From: Dokdonia sp. 4H-3-7-5
GTDB lineage: Bacteria > Bacteroidota > Bacteroidia > Flavobacteriales > Flavobacteriaceae
Direction of reading: 5' to 3'
DNA length: 64,000 bases
Assembly: GCF_000212355.1 (NCBI RefSeq)
Contig: NC_015496.1
Span: 1,674,001 to 1,738,000, forward strand
The notes below the pieces were generated by a model, which was given only the letters and a program-made list of their open reading frames with translations, was not told the DNA's origin and searched no databases. Of the stretch, positions 1 through 7,466 are shown in pieces (the first letter of the stretch is position 1; each line of letters opens with the position of its first letter). Both the position numbers and the translations under genes were made by a program.

Positions 1-1
1 A

Positions 2-475
2 AATTTGCTTAAGACACCTATTGATGTATTTGAAGTAGCGAGTCGTCTTGGAATATCTATTGTTGAACAAGATTTAGATGATGATGTTTCTGGCTTTCTA
101 GTAAGGAAAGACAATAAAAATATTATCGGGCTAAATAGAAATCAACACGTTGTTAGACAGAGGTTTACGGTTTCTCACGAAATCGGGCATTTTAGCCTCC
201 ACGTCGAAAAGCCACTTTTTGTAGACTTTTTTAAGGGCTCAAAATTATATAGGAGCACCACTCAGCCTAGTGATAGACAAATGGAAAAAGAGGCAAATGC
301 TTTTGCGGCTTCTCTATTAATGCCGAAACCTCTTCTTAAAAAAGAGTTAGGTAAACTTTCTGAGGATATATCTTATGAAAAGAAATTAAAGACTCTAAGC
401 GATCTTTTTAGAGTAAGTCAACAAGCTATGGATTATAGATTGAAATCTCTGGGATATTACGATTATGGTTTTTAA
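2..475 (+). CDS. ImmA/IrrE-family metallopeptidase, 5' end cut by window edge
   Basis: Zinc peptidase of the M78 (ImmA/IrrE) family. Counting from the TTG at 5, the HEIGH motif is at residues 58-62, and a downstream EKEANAFAASLLMP helix supplies the third zinc ligand, as in the family. ImmA-type proteins cleave phage or ICE repressors, or act as stress regulators, usually with an adjacent XRE-type HTH protein. The frame is open to the window edge and the visible start (PIDVFEVASRLGI) normally lies some 15-20 residues into the family, so the true start is probably outside the window. A terminator follows at 541-578. A chromosomal stress regulator and a mobile-element gene are both possible; the nearby tRNA-Pro 3' end favours the latter slightly. 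Confidence 0.85.
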   Translation, partial: NLLKTPIDVFEVASRLGISIVEQDLDDDVSGFLVRKDNKNIIGLNRNQHVVRQRFTVSHEIGHFSLHVEKPLFVDFFKGSKLYRSTTQPSDRQMEKEANAFAASLLMPKPLLKKELGKLSEDISYEKKLKTLSDLFRVSQQAMDYRLKSLGYYDYGF

Positions 476-540
476 ACCAGTAGCAGTTTGTAATTGTAAA
501 ATTTCACCTTACAGAAATCTTACATATTTTTTATTCAAGA

Positions 541-578
541 ATCTCAACTAATTAAAAAAAATTAGTTGAGATTTTTTT
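541..578 (+). terminator. Rho-independent terminator after the ImmA-like gene
   Basis: A 12-bp perfect stem (ATCTCAACTAAT pairing with ATTAGTTGAGAT) with an A-rich 8-nt loop is followed by seven T on the plus strand. The T-run lies on the plus-strand side only, so it serves the peptidase gene rather than the opposing tRNA. Confidence 0.85.
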
Positions 579-581
579 ATG

Positions 582-656
582 TCGGGTAGAGAGGATTCGA
601 ACCTCCGATCTCTGGTCCCCCAGACCAGCACTTTAACCGGACTAAGCTACTACCCG
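582..656 (-). tRNA. tRNA-Pro (anticodon GGG)
   Basis: Read on the minus strand, the 7-bp acceptor stem CGGGTAG/CTACCCG, a 5-bp anticodon stem CTGGT/ACCAG around the loop CTGGGGG (anticodon GGG) and a T-arm GGTTCGAATCC give a complete 75-nt cloverleaf. The discriminator base is A and no CCA is encoded. Its 3' end points towards the ImmA-like gene. A second proline tRNA lies about 0.7 kb away in the opposite orientation. Confidence 0.96.
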
Positions 657-793
657 TTTTTATGCGCGTAAATATAATAAAGCGTAATCATTAGGGAAAT
701 AGCTAGGTTCAAAAAAGATCTCAATGCATATCTTATTAATTTTTTTGTACCTTAAAGTGTTGAAAAATAAATTATTAACTAAACCCAAATATT

Positions 794-1240
794 ATGAAAA
801 CACTAATGATGCTTTGCTTTTATGTGATGGGTGCTACACTTTTAACAAGTGATGGATTGAATACTGATGAACCTGCTATGATCTTAGAAGGCGTGTGGGA
901 ATTAGAAAACCAGCAGATGTATGAAAACGGGATGCTCTCAGAAATGTTGCCCAATGAGAATGGCTATAGGCAGGTGAAGATGTATAGTAAAGGAAAAGTA
1001 ATGTGGACTCGCAACGATCCTTCAGATAGTAATGAATGGTTTGGCTATGGTACATATAGTGTGTCAGACGGTTTTCTCGAGGAGCGACTAGAGTATGCTT
1101 CTGGGCCTATGATGAATATAGTAGATACGACTCAAATTTTTAGATTTGAGCTAGTGATGGGGGCAAATAGTTACCAGCAAATACAGCTAGACGAAGATGG
1201 AAATAGAACAGAAGGCGAGAGTTATATAAGAATAGAGTAA
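794..1240 (+). CDS. Small secreted protein, lipocalin-like, unknown function
   Basis: A 148-residue protein with a short hydrophobic N-terminus (MKTLMMLCFYVMGATLL) consistent with a signal peptide. The rest is acidic and beta-rich: a GVWELENQQMYENG opening, then FGYGTYSVSDG and a closing YIRIE strand. That arrangement resembles small lipocalin-like or META-type barrels of Bacteroidetes (inference; family not identified). It sits alone between two proline tRNA genes of opposite strand, with AT-rich spacers on both sides. The ATG at 794 is the only start that keeps the hydrophobic leader. It may be lineage-restricted. Confidence 0.75.
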   Translation: MKTLMMLCFYVMGATLLTSDGLNTDEPAMILEGVWELENQQMYENGMLSEMLPNENGYRQVKMYSKGKVMWTRNDPSDSNEWFGYGTYSVSDGFLEERLEYASGPMMNIVDTTQIFRFELVMGANSYQQIQLDEDGNRTEGESYIRIE

Positions 1241-1265
1241 AATTTAAAATTATTGATTAATAAAG

Positions 1266-1298
1266 TTTGTGATTATATATTAGATTTTATTATATTTG
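1266..1298 (+). promoter_or_regulatory. Bacteroidetes sigma promoter of tRNA-Pro(TGG)
   Basis: TTTG at 1266-1269 (-33 element) and TATATTTG at 1291-1298 (-7 element, consensus TAnnTTTG) are separated by 21 bp, ending 16 bp before the mature tRNA. It is the cleanest complete promoter in the window. Confidence 0.8.
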
Positions 1299-1314
1299 CA
1301 CCCCGTTAAATACT

Positions 1315-1389
1315 CGGGGTATAGCGTAGCCCGGTTATCGCGCCTCGTTTGGGACGAGGAGGTCGCAAGTTCGAATCTTGCTACCCCGA
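1315..1389 (+). tRNA. tRNA-Pro (anticodon TGG)
   Basis: Acceptor stem CGGGGTA/TACCCCG, anticodon stem CCTCG/CGAGG around TTTGGGA (anticodon TGG) and T-arm GCAAG-TTCGAAT-CTTGC form a full 75-nt cloverleaf. CCA is not encoded, as is usual in this phylum. A terminator follows directly. Confidence 0.97.
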
Positions 1390-1390
1390 C

Positions 1391-1418
1391 AAAAACCAGC
1401 CTTTTTAGGCTGGTTTTT
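1391..1418 (+). terminator. Terminator after tRNA-Pro(TGG)
   Basis: Perfect 12-bp stem AAAAACCAGCCT / AGGCTGGTTTTT with a TTTT loop, ending in a run of T. It starts 2 nt after the tRNA discriminator base. Confidence 0.9.
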
Positions 1419-1476
1419 TCATTTTAAAAGGTTTTGGGTATTTATAATCTTTTATATTATGAAGTTGCTACAAAGC

Positions 1477-1508
1477 AAAAATGCGAGCCTGTAAGGGCTC
1501 GCATTTTT
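1477..1508 (-). terminator. Terminator downstream of the first DUF3078 gene (bidirectional)
   Basis: A 13-bp stem AAAAATGCGAGCC / GGCTCGCATTTTT with a 6-nt loop lies just beyond the 3' end of the minus-strand gene ending at 1551. Stem A/T ends supply the U-tract on either strand. Confidence 0.8.
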
Positions 1509-1550
1509 ATTATGTATCATTAGCCTTTAAGCTAGTAGTATTGCAATTAT

Positions 1551-2489
1551 TTAGAATGCATACGTAAGTCCAAGAAGGTAGTATGATTGTATTTGAGAAT
1601 CTATGCTGTCAAATGTAGGTCTCACTTCTGTAGGTGCAACCTGTGCATCAAATAGTCCTTGTTGGAAAGCAAGGTTTTCTTGTTTGTTTCCTCTTAAACC
1701 AAATTCAAAACCAATACCGATTTGGTTCCATAGCTTATAGCTAAAAGAGTTAATCCAAGTAAAGTTTGAGAAGTCGCTAGACTTATAGCTTTGGAAAGCA
1801 GATAAGTTAGACTTGAATGCAATTTTACCAATCTGACGAGTATAATCTGCAACAATTTTTGCTCCTAAAGAAGATTCAAAAACAGAATCACCACTACTAA
1901 ATACAAAATTATAGTTAAGTGGGTGTACCACAACAATAAGATTAGGAATAGGAGTCCATGTAGCACCAACACCTAGATCTAAGTAACCTGGATCGTTAAA
2001 GTTATTTAATATCGTAGTTCTGTACTCACCTAATGCAGATACAGCGATCTTGTCAGTTAGTTTGTAACCATATAAAGAAGAAACATTAAAAACATCTGTA
2101 GCTTCTTGAAAGCCTTCTTCTTCCTCACCTTCTTCATCAAATTTTACCCATCCTAAGTTTACGCTAAGGCTGTTTCTCCAGAAGTATTTTTCTTCTAGTT
2201 TGTTTGCAAAAGCATTACCAGTAATACCTATATTACCTGAAGATACGTTAGGTGCACCTTGAGAATACCAGTTGCTGAATTCAGAGAAATTTCCTCCTAT
2301 AGTTCCAAATGCTCCATATTTCCATCCTGGAAGGGCATCGATTTGTGCTTGTAAACTATTTACTTCTCCTTGAAGTTTTGCAATTTCTGCTTTCTTAGGA
2401 GCTTGTTGCGCCTTTAATTCTTCTTCTGTTTGTGCTTGCGCGCTGATTGTGAGGAGGATAGATGCTCCTAAAACAATAAGTCTTTTCAT
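1551..2489 (-). CDS. DUF3078 outer-membrane barrel protein
   Basis: A 312-residue protein with signal peptide (cleavage after SAQA-Q, about residue 20), a short coiled-coil stretch (residues 21-53: EEELKAQQAPKKAEIAKLQG and on) and then a beta-rich domain with GWKYGAFGTIGGNFSEFSNWY. It ends in the aromatic YAF typical of the BAM beta-signal of outer-membrane barrels. DUF3078 proteins are abundant in Bacteroidetes and have no settled function. The upstream neighbour on the same strand is a paralogue, so this looks like a tandem duplication. The coiled-coil insert before the barrel is missing in the paralogue. An exact TATCTTTG -7 box lies 27 nt upstream of the start. Confidence 0.85.
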   Translation of the reverse strand: MKRLIVLGASILLTISAQAQTEEELKAQQAPKKAEIAKLQGEVNSLQAQIDALPGWKYGAFGTIGGNFSEFSNWYSQGAPNVSSGNIGITGNAFANKLEEKYFWRNSLSVNLGWVKFDEEGEEEEGFQEATDVFNVSSLYGYKLTDKIAVSALGEYRTTILNNFNDPGYLDLGVGATWTPIPNLIVVVHPLNYNFVFSSGDSVFESSLGAKIVADYTRQIGKIAFKSNLSAFQSYKSSDFSNFTWINSFSYKLWNQIGIGFEFGLRGNKQENLAFQQGLFDAQVAPTEVRPTFDSIDSQIQSYYLLGLTYAF

Positions 2490-2516
2490 AATAATAATTC
2501 GTTAAGATTTGTAGAA

Positions 2517-2524
2517 CAAAGATA
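2517..2524 (-). promoter_or_regulatory. Putative -7 promoter box (TATCTTTG) for the DUF3078 gene at 1551-2489
   Basis: The minus-strand octamer TATCTTTG matches TAnnTTTG exactly and lies 27 nt before the ATG. No clear -33 TTTG is visible at the usual spacing. Confidence 0.55.
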
Positions 2525-2642
2525 TAATTAAATAAAAATTGCTGCCTTTAATCTCAATAAATTAATGTTATGCTCTCTTTATCGATTAAATATGACATTA
2601 ATCGTGGGCTTATAATTATAGTTTTGTAAAGTGGTGTGCTGT

Positions 2643-3599
2643 CTAAGATTTCCACTCAAGAAAAGCGTACTTAAGTCCTACTCCAAGTACTTCTCGCACT
2701 TGTAAACCGCTCACTGCATTTTCATCATAAATGAGCTGTAGTGCAAGATTAGTTGTGACATACTTATTTACTTGCATGGCAACATTTAGCGTATAATCTA
2801 AATCGACATTTTTTACTTTCTCTAGATAATCTGCATACAGATTTAAGGTGTTTTCAAAAACTACATTTTCAAAAAGTTCTTCTTTATAATAAACGCTTAA
2901 TGATGAACCTAGTTCAAAACGAGTATTTTCATTTGCAGCTACACCAAAGAATGGTTCATATGCTGCTACAGCCATTGGGTCGCTTTCATCTACTCTGGTA
3001 AATCTAGATTGGACAAAAATAAGTCTTGAAGTAGCTGGTGCTAAGTTTACTGTAAAGTCATTACTTTTTTTCCAAAGAATACCTGGTCCGGCCTGAATAT
3101 ATGCAGGAGAGAAAGTGTCTGTAATTTCTCTTCTGTCTTGTACAGTGGTAATAATCTCTCCATCATCATCAAGAATATTACGGTCAAAAAATTCATAACC
3201 AGGTGCCATTTGTGTTCTAAAGTTAAAAACTCCAGAGTAGTACCAGTTAGATTTATTGATTCTACTACCTACAAGGCTATTTAGTTCTAGTCTGTCTGTA
3301 GTTTTACGCACAAATTTTTGATCTTTTGTCGCTGCAAGACCAAGGATAGAAGTGAGTCTAGTATCCCACGTAAGTTTATTGCGTTTATAATTGAGATCCC
3401 AGCTTATATTAAAGTTACCAGCGATGTTAGAAGTACCTCCACCTTGCCATTCCTTATTAAAGGCACTTTGGCTAAAAAGTAATTCTGCAAGTCCTTTGCT
3501 TTTCCATCCATCAGGAAGAGAATCTTTTTTCTTTGTCTTCGTCTGGGCGACTAGAATGCTACTTGTGGCTAGTAGCAATAAAAAAAGATATGTTCTCAT
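2643..3599 (-). CDS. DUF3078 outer-membrane barrel protein (paralogue)
   Basis: A 318-residue secreted protein: signal peptide MRTYLFLLLLATSSILVAQ, a short lysine-rich linker, then the DUF3078 hallmark GWKSKGLAELLFSQSAFNKEW and GGTSNIAGNFNISWDLNYKR. Repeated amphipathic beta strands run to the C-terminus (LGVGLKYAFLEWKS). It is more typical of the family than its downstream neighbour, because it lacks the coiled coil. It probably sits in the outer membrane; ligand and partner are unknown. The two genes are 153 bp apart and need not be co-transcribed, since the downstream copy has its own -7 box. Confidence 0.85.
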   Translation of the reverse strand: MRTYLFLLLLATSSILVAQTKTKKKDSLPDGWKSKGLAELLFSQSAFNKEWQGGGTSNIAGNFNISWDLNYKRNKLTWDTRLTSILGLAATKDQKFVRKTTDRLELNSLVGSRINKSNWYYSGVFNFRTQMAPGYEFFDRNILDDDGEIITTVQDRREITDTFSPAYIQAGPGILWKKSNDFTVNLAPATSRLIFVQSRFTRVDESDPMAVAAYEPFFGVAANENTRFELGSSLSVYYKEELFENVVFENTLNLYADYLEKVKNVDLDYTLNVAMQVNKYVTTNLALQLIYDENAVSGLQVREVLGVGLKYAFLEWKS

Positions 3600-3664
3600 A
3601 GGGACTTACTTAAAAATTAAGAGAGTAAATATACACAGGGAGTATATGAATGTCAAGGCAATTT

Positions 3665-4174
3665 TTAAGCGCGCTTCTTAAAGAGAGGAACGGTAGAGCA
3701 AGCTTCTCCAAACATAATACTGCGTGCCACAGGCTGAAGTTTTTCTATAAGCAGTAAATATGCGTTAGGAGGAACTGGTTTATTAGAGCATCCCTTTATT
3801 ATCAATGGAACACCGTGATAAGGTGTCGTGTCAAGATTTGCAATAGCTGTGGTGTAAAGAATAGTTTCTAGAAGTTCTAGAGATCCTACGATGGTCTTTT
3901 GTGCAATATCTTGTAAATGGGTAGAAACAAGCATATATGCCCACGCTGGAACAATAGCATCTGTGCTGCAGTGTAAAGCCACAAATGAGCCCGAATATTG
4001 CTGCCAATCGTGATTTTTTATGCTTTCGCGAAACTGGGTTTCACGTAGAATAAATCCTTGGTCCAGCCATTCGGAAATATCTAGTGTTTCTCTCTTTCCT
4101 TTGGGATATAAATCTTCCAAATCAAAAGTGATGAGTTTACTCCCGGCGACTCTATTTATGATTTCTTCTGCCAT
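3665..4174 (-). CDS. DUF2480 family protein
   Basis: A 169-residue cytoplasmic protein with no signal peptide. It opens with EEIINRVAGSKLITFDLEDLYPKGKR and has a C-terminal YLLLIEKLQPVARSIMFGEACSTVPLFKK; this start and end pattern is recognised as DUF2480, a family found beside SUF genes in many Bacteroidetes (from memory). It contains a GCSNKPVP stretch with a conserved-looking Cys and a second Cys in GEACS, which could suit a metal or sulfur-handling role, but that is speculation. It is separated from the sufT-like gene by a terminator hairpin. A degenerate copy of the dispersed palindrome at 4023-4034 encodes FRES. Confidence 0.8.
   Translation of the reverse strand: MAEEIINRVAGSKLITFDLEDLYPKGKRETLDISEWLDQGFILRETQFRESIKNHDWQQYSGSFVALHCSTDAIVPAWAYMLVSTHLQDIAQKTIVGSLELLETILYTTAIANLDTTPYHGVPLIIKGCSNKPVPPNAYLLLIEKLQPVARSIMFGEACSTVPLFKKRA
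4023..4034. repeat. Dispersed palindrome, degenerate copy (CTTTCGCGAAAC)
   Basis: One mismatch to the CTTTCGCGAAAG core. Lies inside the DUF2480 gene, read as F-R-E. Confidence 0.6.
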
Positions 4175-4195
4175 AATAATGTAATTAAAAAGTGA

Positions 4196-4230
4196 TGATG
4201 CGTTTTAATCTATAAGTTTAAAACGCATCA
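4196..4230 (-). terminator. Terminator of the sufS-sufE-sufT transcript
   Basis: A 13-bp perfect stem TGATGCGTTTTAA / TTAAAACGCATCA with a 9-nt loop begins 9 bp beyond the 3' end of the DUF59 gene. On the minus strand it is followed by a T-rich stretch, so it separates this operon from the DUF2480 gene. Confidence 0.8.
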
Positions 4231-4238
4231 CAATACTT

Positions 4239-4556
4239 TTACAACATTCCTAATTCTAGTTTTGCTTCTTCACTCATAAGGTCTTGTGTCCATGGTGGGT
4301 CAAATGTGATTTCCACTTCACAATCTTTTACTTCTTTGAGAGATTTTACTTTCTCTTCCACCTCAAGTGGTAATGTTTCGGCTACGGGGCAGTTAGGTGT
4401 AGTAAGCGTCATAAGGATTTTGGTATCCATGTCTTCATTTACAAAAACATCATAAATCAAACCTAACTCATAAATATCTACAGGAATTTCTGGATCGTAA
4501 ATGGTTTTCAGTACTCTTACAATCTTATCTCCTAACTCTTCTGTGTTTACTTCCAT
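4239..4556 (-). CDS. sufT: SUF-associated DUF59/MIP18 protein (SufT-like)
   Basis: A 105-residue protein of the DUF59/MIP18 family, which helps mature Fe-S proteins. The sequence shows IYDPEIPVDIYELGLIYDV, the signature of the family, then TLTTPNCPVAETLP carrying the conserved Cys, and FDPPWTQDLMSEEAKLELG at the C-terminus. Length and sequence match the short Bacteroidetes SUF-cluster form. It follows sufE by 87 bp on the same strand and is closed by a strong terminator, so it is the last gene of the sufS to sufT transcript. The gene symbol rests on family and position. Confidence 0.9.
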   Translation of the reverse strand: MEVNTEELGDKIVRVLKTIYDPEIPVDIYELGLIYDVFVNEDMDTKILMTLTTPNCPVAETLPLEVEEKVKSLKEVKDCEVEITFDPPWTQDLMSEEAKLELGML

Positions 4557-4643
4557 ATGTATTGTTGTACTGCAATGCAGTCTCTTTTATTTAGTTAATA
4601 ATGGTGAATTGCATCACATTTTCGCGCAAGCGTAATTTGTAAT

Positions 4644-5069
4644 CTAATTCAGTTGTGTTTGATAAGCTACAGCATATAGCTTTATCTGTTTGATCATGCT
4701 CACAAGTCCATTTGCACGGGTAGGAGAGAGGTGATCTTTAAGTCCTATCTCATCTATAAACGAAGTGTCTGCATCTATAATTGCTTGTGGCGGCTGTCCA
4801 GAAAAAGCACGTATAAGTATCGCTATGATTCCTTTTGTAATAATCGCATCACTATCTGCAGTAAAGGCAATCTCGCCGTCTGTCATATCTGCGTGTACCC
4901 AGACCTTGCTCTGGCAACCTTTTATAATATAATCATCAGTTTTAAACTGATTATCAATCATAGGAAGTGATTTTCCTAAGTCTATCATATACTCATAACG
5001 TTGCATCCAGTCTTCAAACATGCTGAACTCATCAACGATTTCATCTTGTATTTCTTTTATACTTGCCAT
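4644..5069 (-). CDS. sufE: Cysteine desulfuration protein SufE
   Basis: A 141-residue SufE homologue that accepts persulfide sulfur from SufS and passes it to the SufBCD scaffold. The acceptor cysteine is in the motif IIKGCQSKVW (Cys52). The ends SIKEIQDEIVDEF and GLKDHLSPTRANGLVSMI are typical of the family. It starts 2 nt after the stop of the META lipoprotein gene, suggesting translational coupling, and lies downstream of sufS with two unrelated genes in between. Confidence 0.95.
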   Translation of the reverse strand: MASIKEIQDEIVDEFSMFEDWMQRYEYMIDLGKSLPMIDNQFKTDDYIIKGCQSKVWVHADMTDGEIAFTADSDAIITKGIIAILIRAFSGQPPQAIIDADTSFIDEIGLKDHLSPTRANGLVSMIKQIKLYAVAYQTQLN

Positions 5070-5071
5070 AA

Positions 5072-5500
5072 TTATAGTGCTGTTGAAGTTGCGTTAAAAA
5101 GTACTTGATCTTCATTATATAAAGTAAGTGTTCCGTTTTTAAGAGTGTACCTATTTACCTTGATGAGATTTTTAAATACTTTTTTCTCTAAGTCCATAGC
5201 TTCTGCAGGACATGCTTTCTTAGTAGATAACGGATCTGTGATATCTAATTTATCCTTAGTAAGGGTAAACGCTGCGTTATAGGAGTTGCATCCAGAAAAA
5301 CCAGTTATTCTTCTTTTTTGACTTTCTATATTAAAAGTGATTCCTTGTTTTGTAATAGGTGTCTCTTCTATACTCGTAAGTGTGTAGTATCCAGAAAATC
5401 TAGGCGCTTTTACATCAGGTTCACTTTCCTTTTTTTCGGTAGCACAGCTACTTAAAAAGAGGCCTATTGCTAAAGCGATTATGTAATATGTGTGTTTCAT
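5072..5500 (-). CDS. META-domain lipoprotein (HslJ-like)
   Basis: A 142-residue lipoprotein: signal peptide with lipobox FLSSC (Cys19), then a META domain (about 33-140) with GYYTLTSIEE, the characteristic GFSGCNSYNAAF and a C-terminal LTLYNEDQVLFNA strand. META domains occur in HslJ and other stress-related envelope proteins. It lies between a GNAT gene and sufE; the sufE start is 2 nt away. An exact TATCTTTG -7 box 16 nt upstream suggests that this gene and sufE can be transcribed independently of sufS. Confidence 0.85.
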   Translation of the reverse strand: MKHTYYIIALAIGLFLSSCATEKKESEPDVKAPRFSGYYTLTSIEETPITKQGITFNIESQKRRITGFSGCNSYNAAFTLTKDKLDITDPLSTKKACPAEAMDLEKKVFKNLIKVNRYTLKNGTLTLYNEDQVLFNATSTAL

Positions 5501-5516
5501 AGTAAAAGAGTATTTG

Positions 5517-5524
5517 CAAAGATA
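5517..5524 (-). promoter_or_regulatory. Putative -7 box (TATCTTTG) before the META lipoprotein and sufE
   Basis: An exact TAnnTTTG match on the minus strand, 16 nt before the ATG at 5500, inside the short spacer after the GNAT gene. No clear -33 element. Confidence 0.5.
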
Positions 5525-5543
5525 GTGCCCAGAAGATTAACTG

Positions 5544-6092
5544 TCATTCTGTCGAGTCTAGCATTTTATGCATAAACCACATGGGACGATGCTCGTCATG
5601 TAATAATGGGAAATCTAATCTTTGTTTTTCTGTCTTTTGATATCCTAGTTTTTTATAAAAACGTTGTGCTTGTGCGTGTTTATCCATCGCATCAAGCCAG
5701 ATAAGACTGTGTTTTTGAGCTATTGCAACATGCTGTGCATAACTCATTAATGCTCTGCCTACACTTTTACCTTGAACAGAAGGGTCTAGGTAAATACGAT
5801 GTATTTTAAAACCTTTTTCATAAGCTAGTGGAGGATACTTACAATTTTTAATAAGCTTTAAAATCCCTACTGTCTCATCGTTATAATACACAAAGTAATA
5901 CATACTATTTGCATCACTAAGCTCTTGTTTTAAGTTTTCCTTACTATAAATCTGATTGAGATACCATGAGCCTTCATCTTTCCAAAAATGCGCATATGCA
6001 GATGGATACACCCTTTTCATCAAATTGTATAATCGCTCTTGATCAACTAGGGTGACGGGCGATAATGTGATATGTGAATTTACCTGTATCAA
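5544..6092 (-). CDS. GNAT-family N-acetyltransferase
   Basis: A 182-residue GNAT acetyltransferase. The acetyl-CoA binding loop is IYLDPSVQGKSVGRALMSYAQ (about 100-120), preceded by the beta4 strand YYNDETVGILKLI and followed by LDAMDKHAQAQRFYKKLGYQKT. The substrate is unknown. The start is a TTG at 6092; no in-frame ATG precedes the conserved core. It follows sufS by 35 bp and is likely co-transcribed, but nothing suggests a role in Fe-S assembly. Confidence 0.88.
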   Translation of the reverse strand: MIQVNSHITLSPVTLVDQERLYNLMKRVYPSAYAHFWKDEGSWYLNQIYSKENLKQELSDANSMYYFVYYNDETVGILKLIKNCKYPPLAYEKGFKIHRIYLDPSVQGKSVGRALMSYAQHVAIAQKHSLIWLDAMDKHAQAQRFYKKLGYQKTEKQRLDFPLLHDEHRPMWFMHKMLDSTE

Positions 6093-6127
6093 TATAACAA
6101 TGTCTGAAAACGATGTTCTGCTAGATA

Positions 6128-7342
6128 TTACGAGAGCATGGTGACCGCTCGTTTTAATCCAGTTACAAAGGTGTCTATTTCTTCCTTGGTATTATAAAAT
6201 GAAAAAGAAGCGCGTACCGTTCCTGGTATTTTATAATACTCCATAATAGGTTGTGCACAGTGATGACCTGTGCGTACTGCAATACCTAGTTTATCAAGTA
6301 TAGTCCCTATGTCATAAGGATGAATATTGCCCACATTAAATGAAATAACGGCGGTTTTGTGTGCAGAAGTACCATAAATTTTGAGACCTTCTATTTCAAG
6401 TAATTTCTCTGTTCCGTATTGTAATAGCTCATCTTCATAGCTAGCGATATTATCAAAACCTATGGCATTCATATAATCAAGACCTGCAGCCGTTGCAATT
6501 CCTCCACAAATGTTAGGCGTTCCGGCTTCAAATTTGTGAGGTAAACCAGCATAGGTGGTTTTTTCAAAACTTACCTGATCTATCATCTCGCCACCACCTT
6601 GATAAGGAGGTAATTTAGTAAGCCATTCTTCTTTTCCGTATAGAATACCCACACCAGTAGGACCGCAAATTTTATGAGCAGAACATACGTAGAAGTCGGC
6701 GTCTAGTGCTTGTACATCTGGTTTGATGTGTGGCGTAGCTTGTGCGCCGTCTATAAGAACTGCAGCACCTACTTTATGAGCTTCCTCAATGATGTGCTCT
6801 ATAGGGTTTATAGTTCCTAATGCGTTAGATACGTGGTTTACAAAGACTAGTTTTAAGTTAGGAGATAACGCTTTCGCGAAAGCGTCCATATCCAGTTCAC
6901 CACTTTCTGTCTGAGGTATCACTTTAAGGATGGCTCCAGTTTTCTCACAAAGCATCTGCCACGGTACAATATTACTGTGATGCTCTAGAGCCGAAACTAA
7001 AACCTCTTCACCTTCTTTAAGTATGGAGGCAAAACCATGTGCTACAAGATTAATGGCATGCGTAGTTCCTGCTGTGAGAATAATCTCGTAAGGTTTTGCA
7101 GCGTTAAAATGCTTTTGAATTGTAATACGAGCCTCCTCATAAGCATCTGTTGCTTCCTGAGAAAGTGAGTGTACGCCGCGATGGATATTTGCATTATAGT
7201 TTGAGTAGTAGTCTACAATAGCATCTATCACCACTTGTGGTGTTTGTGAAGTGGCGGCATTATCAAAATAAATAAGCGGATTCCCATTGACTTCTCGTTT
7301 GAGAATAGGGAAATCTTTGCGTATTTTCTTAACGTCTAGCAT
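6128..7342 (-). CDS. sufS: Cysteine desulfurase SufS
   Basis: A 404-residue group II cysteine desulfurase (PLP aminotransferase class V). The PLP lysine is in SAHKICGPTG (Lys224), the catalytic Cys is in RTGHHCAQP (Cys362), and DFPIL and NAATSQ-P mark the N-terminus. It mobilises sulfur from cysteine for SufE and SufBCD. It follows sufD, but a strong terminator (7419-7446) lies between and a TATCTTTG box is just upstream of its start, so it is probably at least partly an independent unit. A palindrome copy encodes A-F-A-K-A at residues 154-158. Confidence 0.97.
   Translation of the reverse strand: MLDVKKIRKDFPILKREVNGNPLIYFDNAATSQTPQVVIDAIVDYYSNYNANIHRGVHSLSQEATDAYEEARITIQKHFNAAKPYEIILTAGTTHAINLVAHGFASILKEGEEVLVSALEHHSNIVPWQMLCEKTGAILKVIPQTESGELDMDAFAKALSPNLKLVFVNHVSNALGTINPIEHIIEEAHKVGAAVLIDGAQATPHIKPDVQALDADFYVCSAHKICGPTGVGILYGKEEWLTKLPPYQGGGEMIDQVSFEKTTYAGLPHKFEAGTPNICGGIATAAGLDYMNAIGFDNIASYEDELLQYGTEKLLEIEGLKIYGTSAHKTAVISFNVGNIHPYDIGTILDKLGIAVRTGHHCAQPIMEYYKIPGTVRASFSFYNTKEEIDTFVTGLKRAVTMLS
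6871..6882. repeat. Dispersed palindrome CTTTCGCGAAAG (in sufS)
   Basis: Exact core, symmetric out to ACGCTTTCGCGAAAGCGT. Read in sufS as AFAKA. Confidence 0.9.
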
Positions 7343-7359
7343 AGCATTTTTCTTTGTTA

Positions 7360-7367
7360 CAAAGATA
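7360..7367 (-). promoter_or_regulatory. Putative -7 box (TATCTTTG) of sufS
   Basis: An exact TAnnTTTG match on the minus strand, 17 nt before the sufS ATG and downstream of the sufD terminator. The -33 element is not evident. Confidence 0.5.
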
Positions 7368-7418
7368 CAAACTGGACTACTTTTAGACTACTCCAGTGCG
7401 TATTGTGTTTAAAATGAA

Positions 7419-7446
7419 AAAGCCGTTACTCGAGAGTAACGGCTTT
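7419..7446 (-). terminator. Terminator between sufD and sufS
   Basis: A 12-bp stem AAAGCCGTTACT / AGTAACGGCTTT with loop CGAG, followed on the minus strand by TTCATTTT. It begins 20 bp after the sufD stop and splits the suf cluster into two transcripts, or acts as a partial read-through point. Confidence 0.85.
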
Positions 7447-7466
7447 AAATATATAGGTCTAATCGT

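Noticed and set aside
3391-3681. Plus-strand frame opposite the second DUF3078 gene
   Set aside because: It is the shadow of a well-supported signal-peptide-bearing gene on the other strand.
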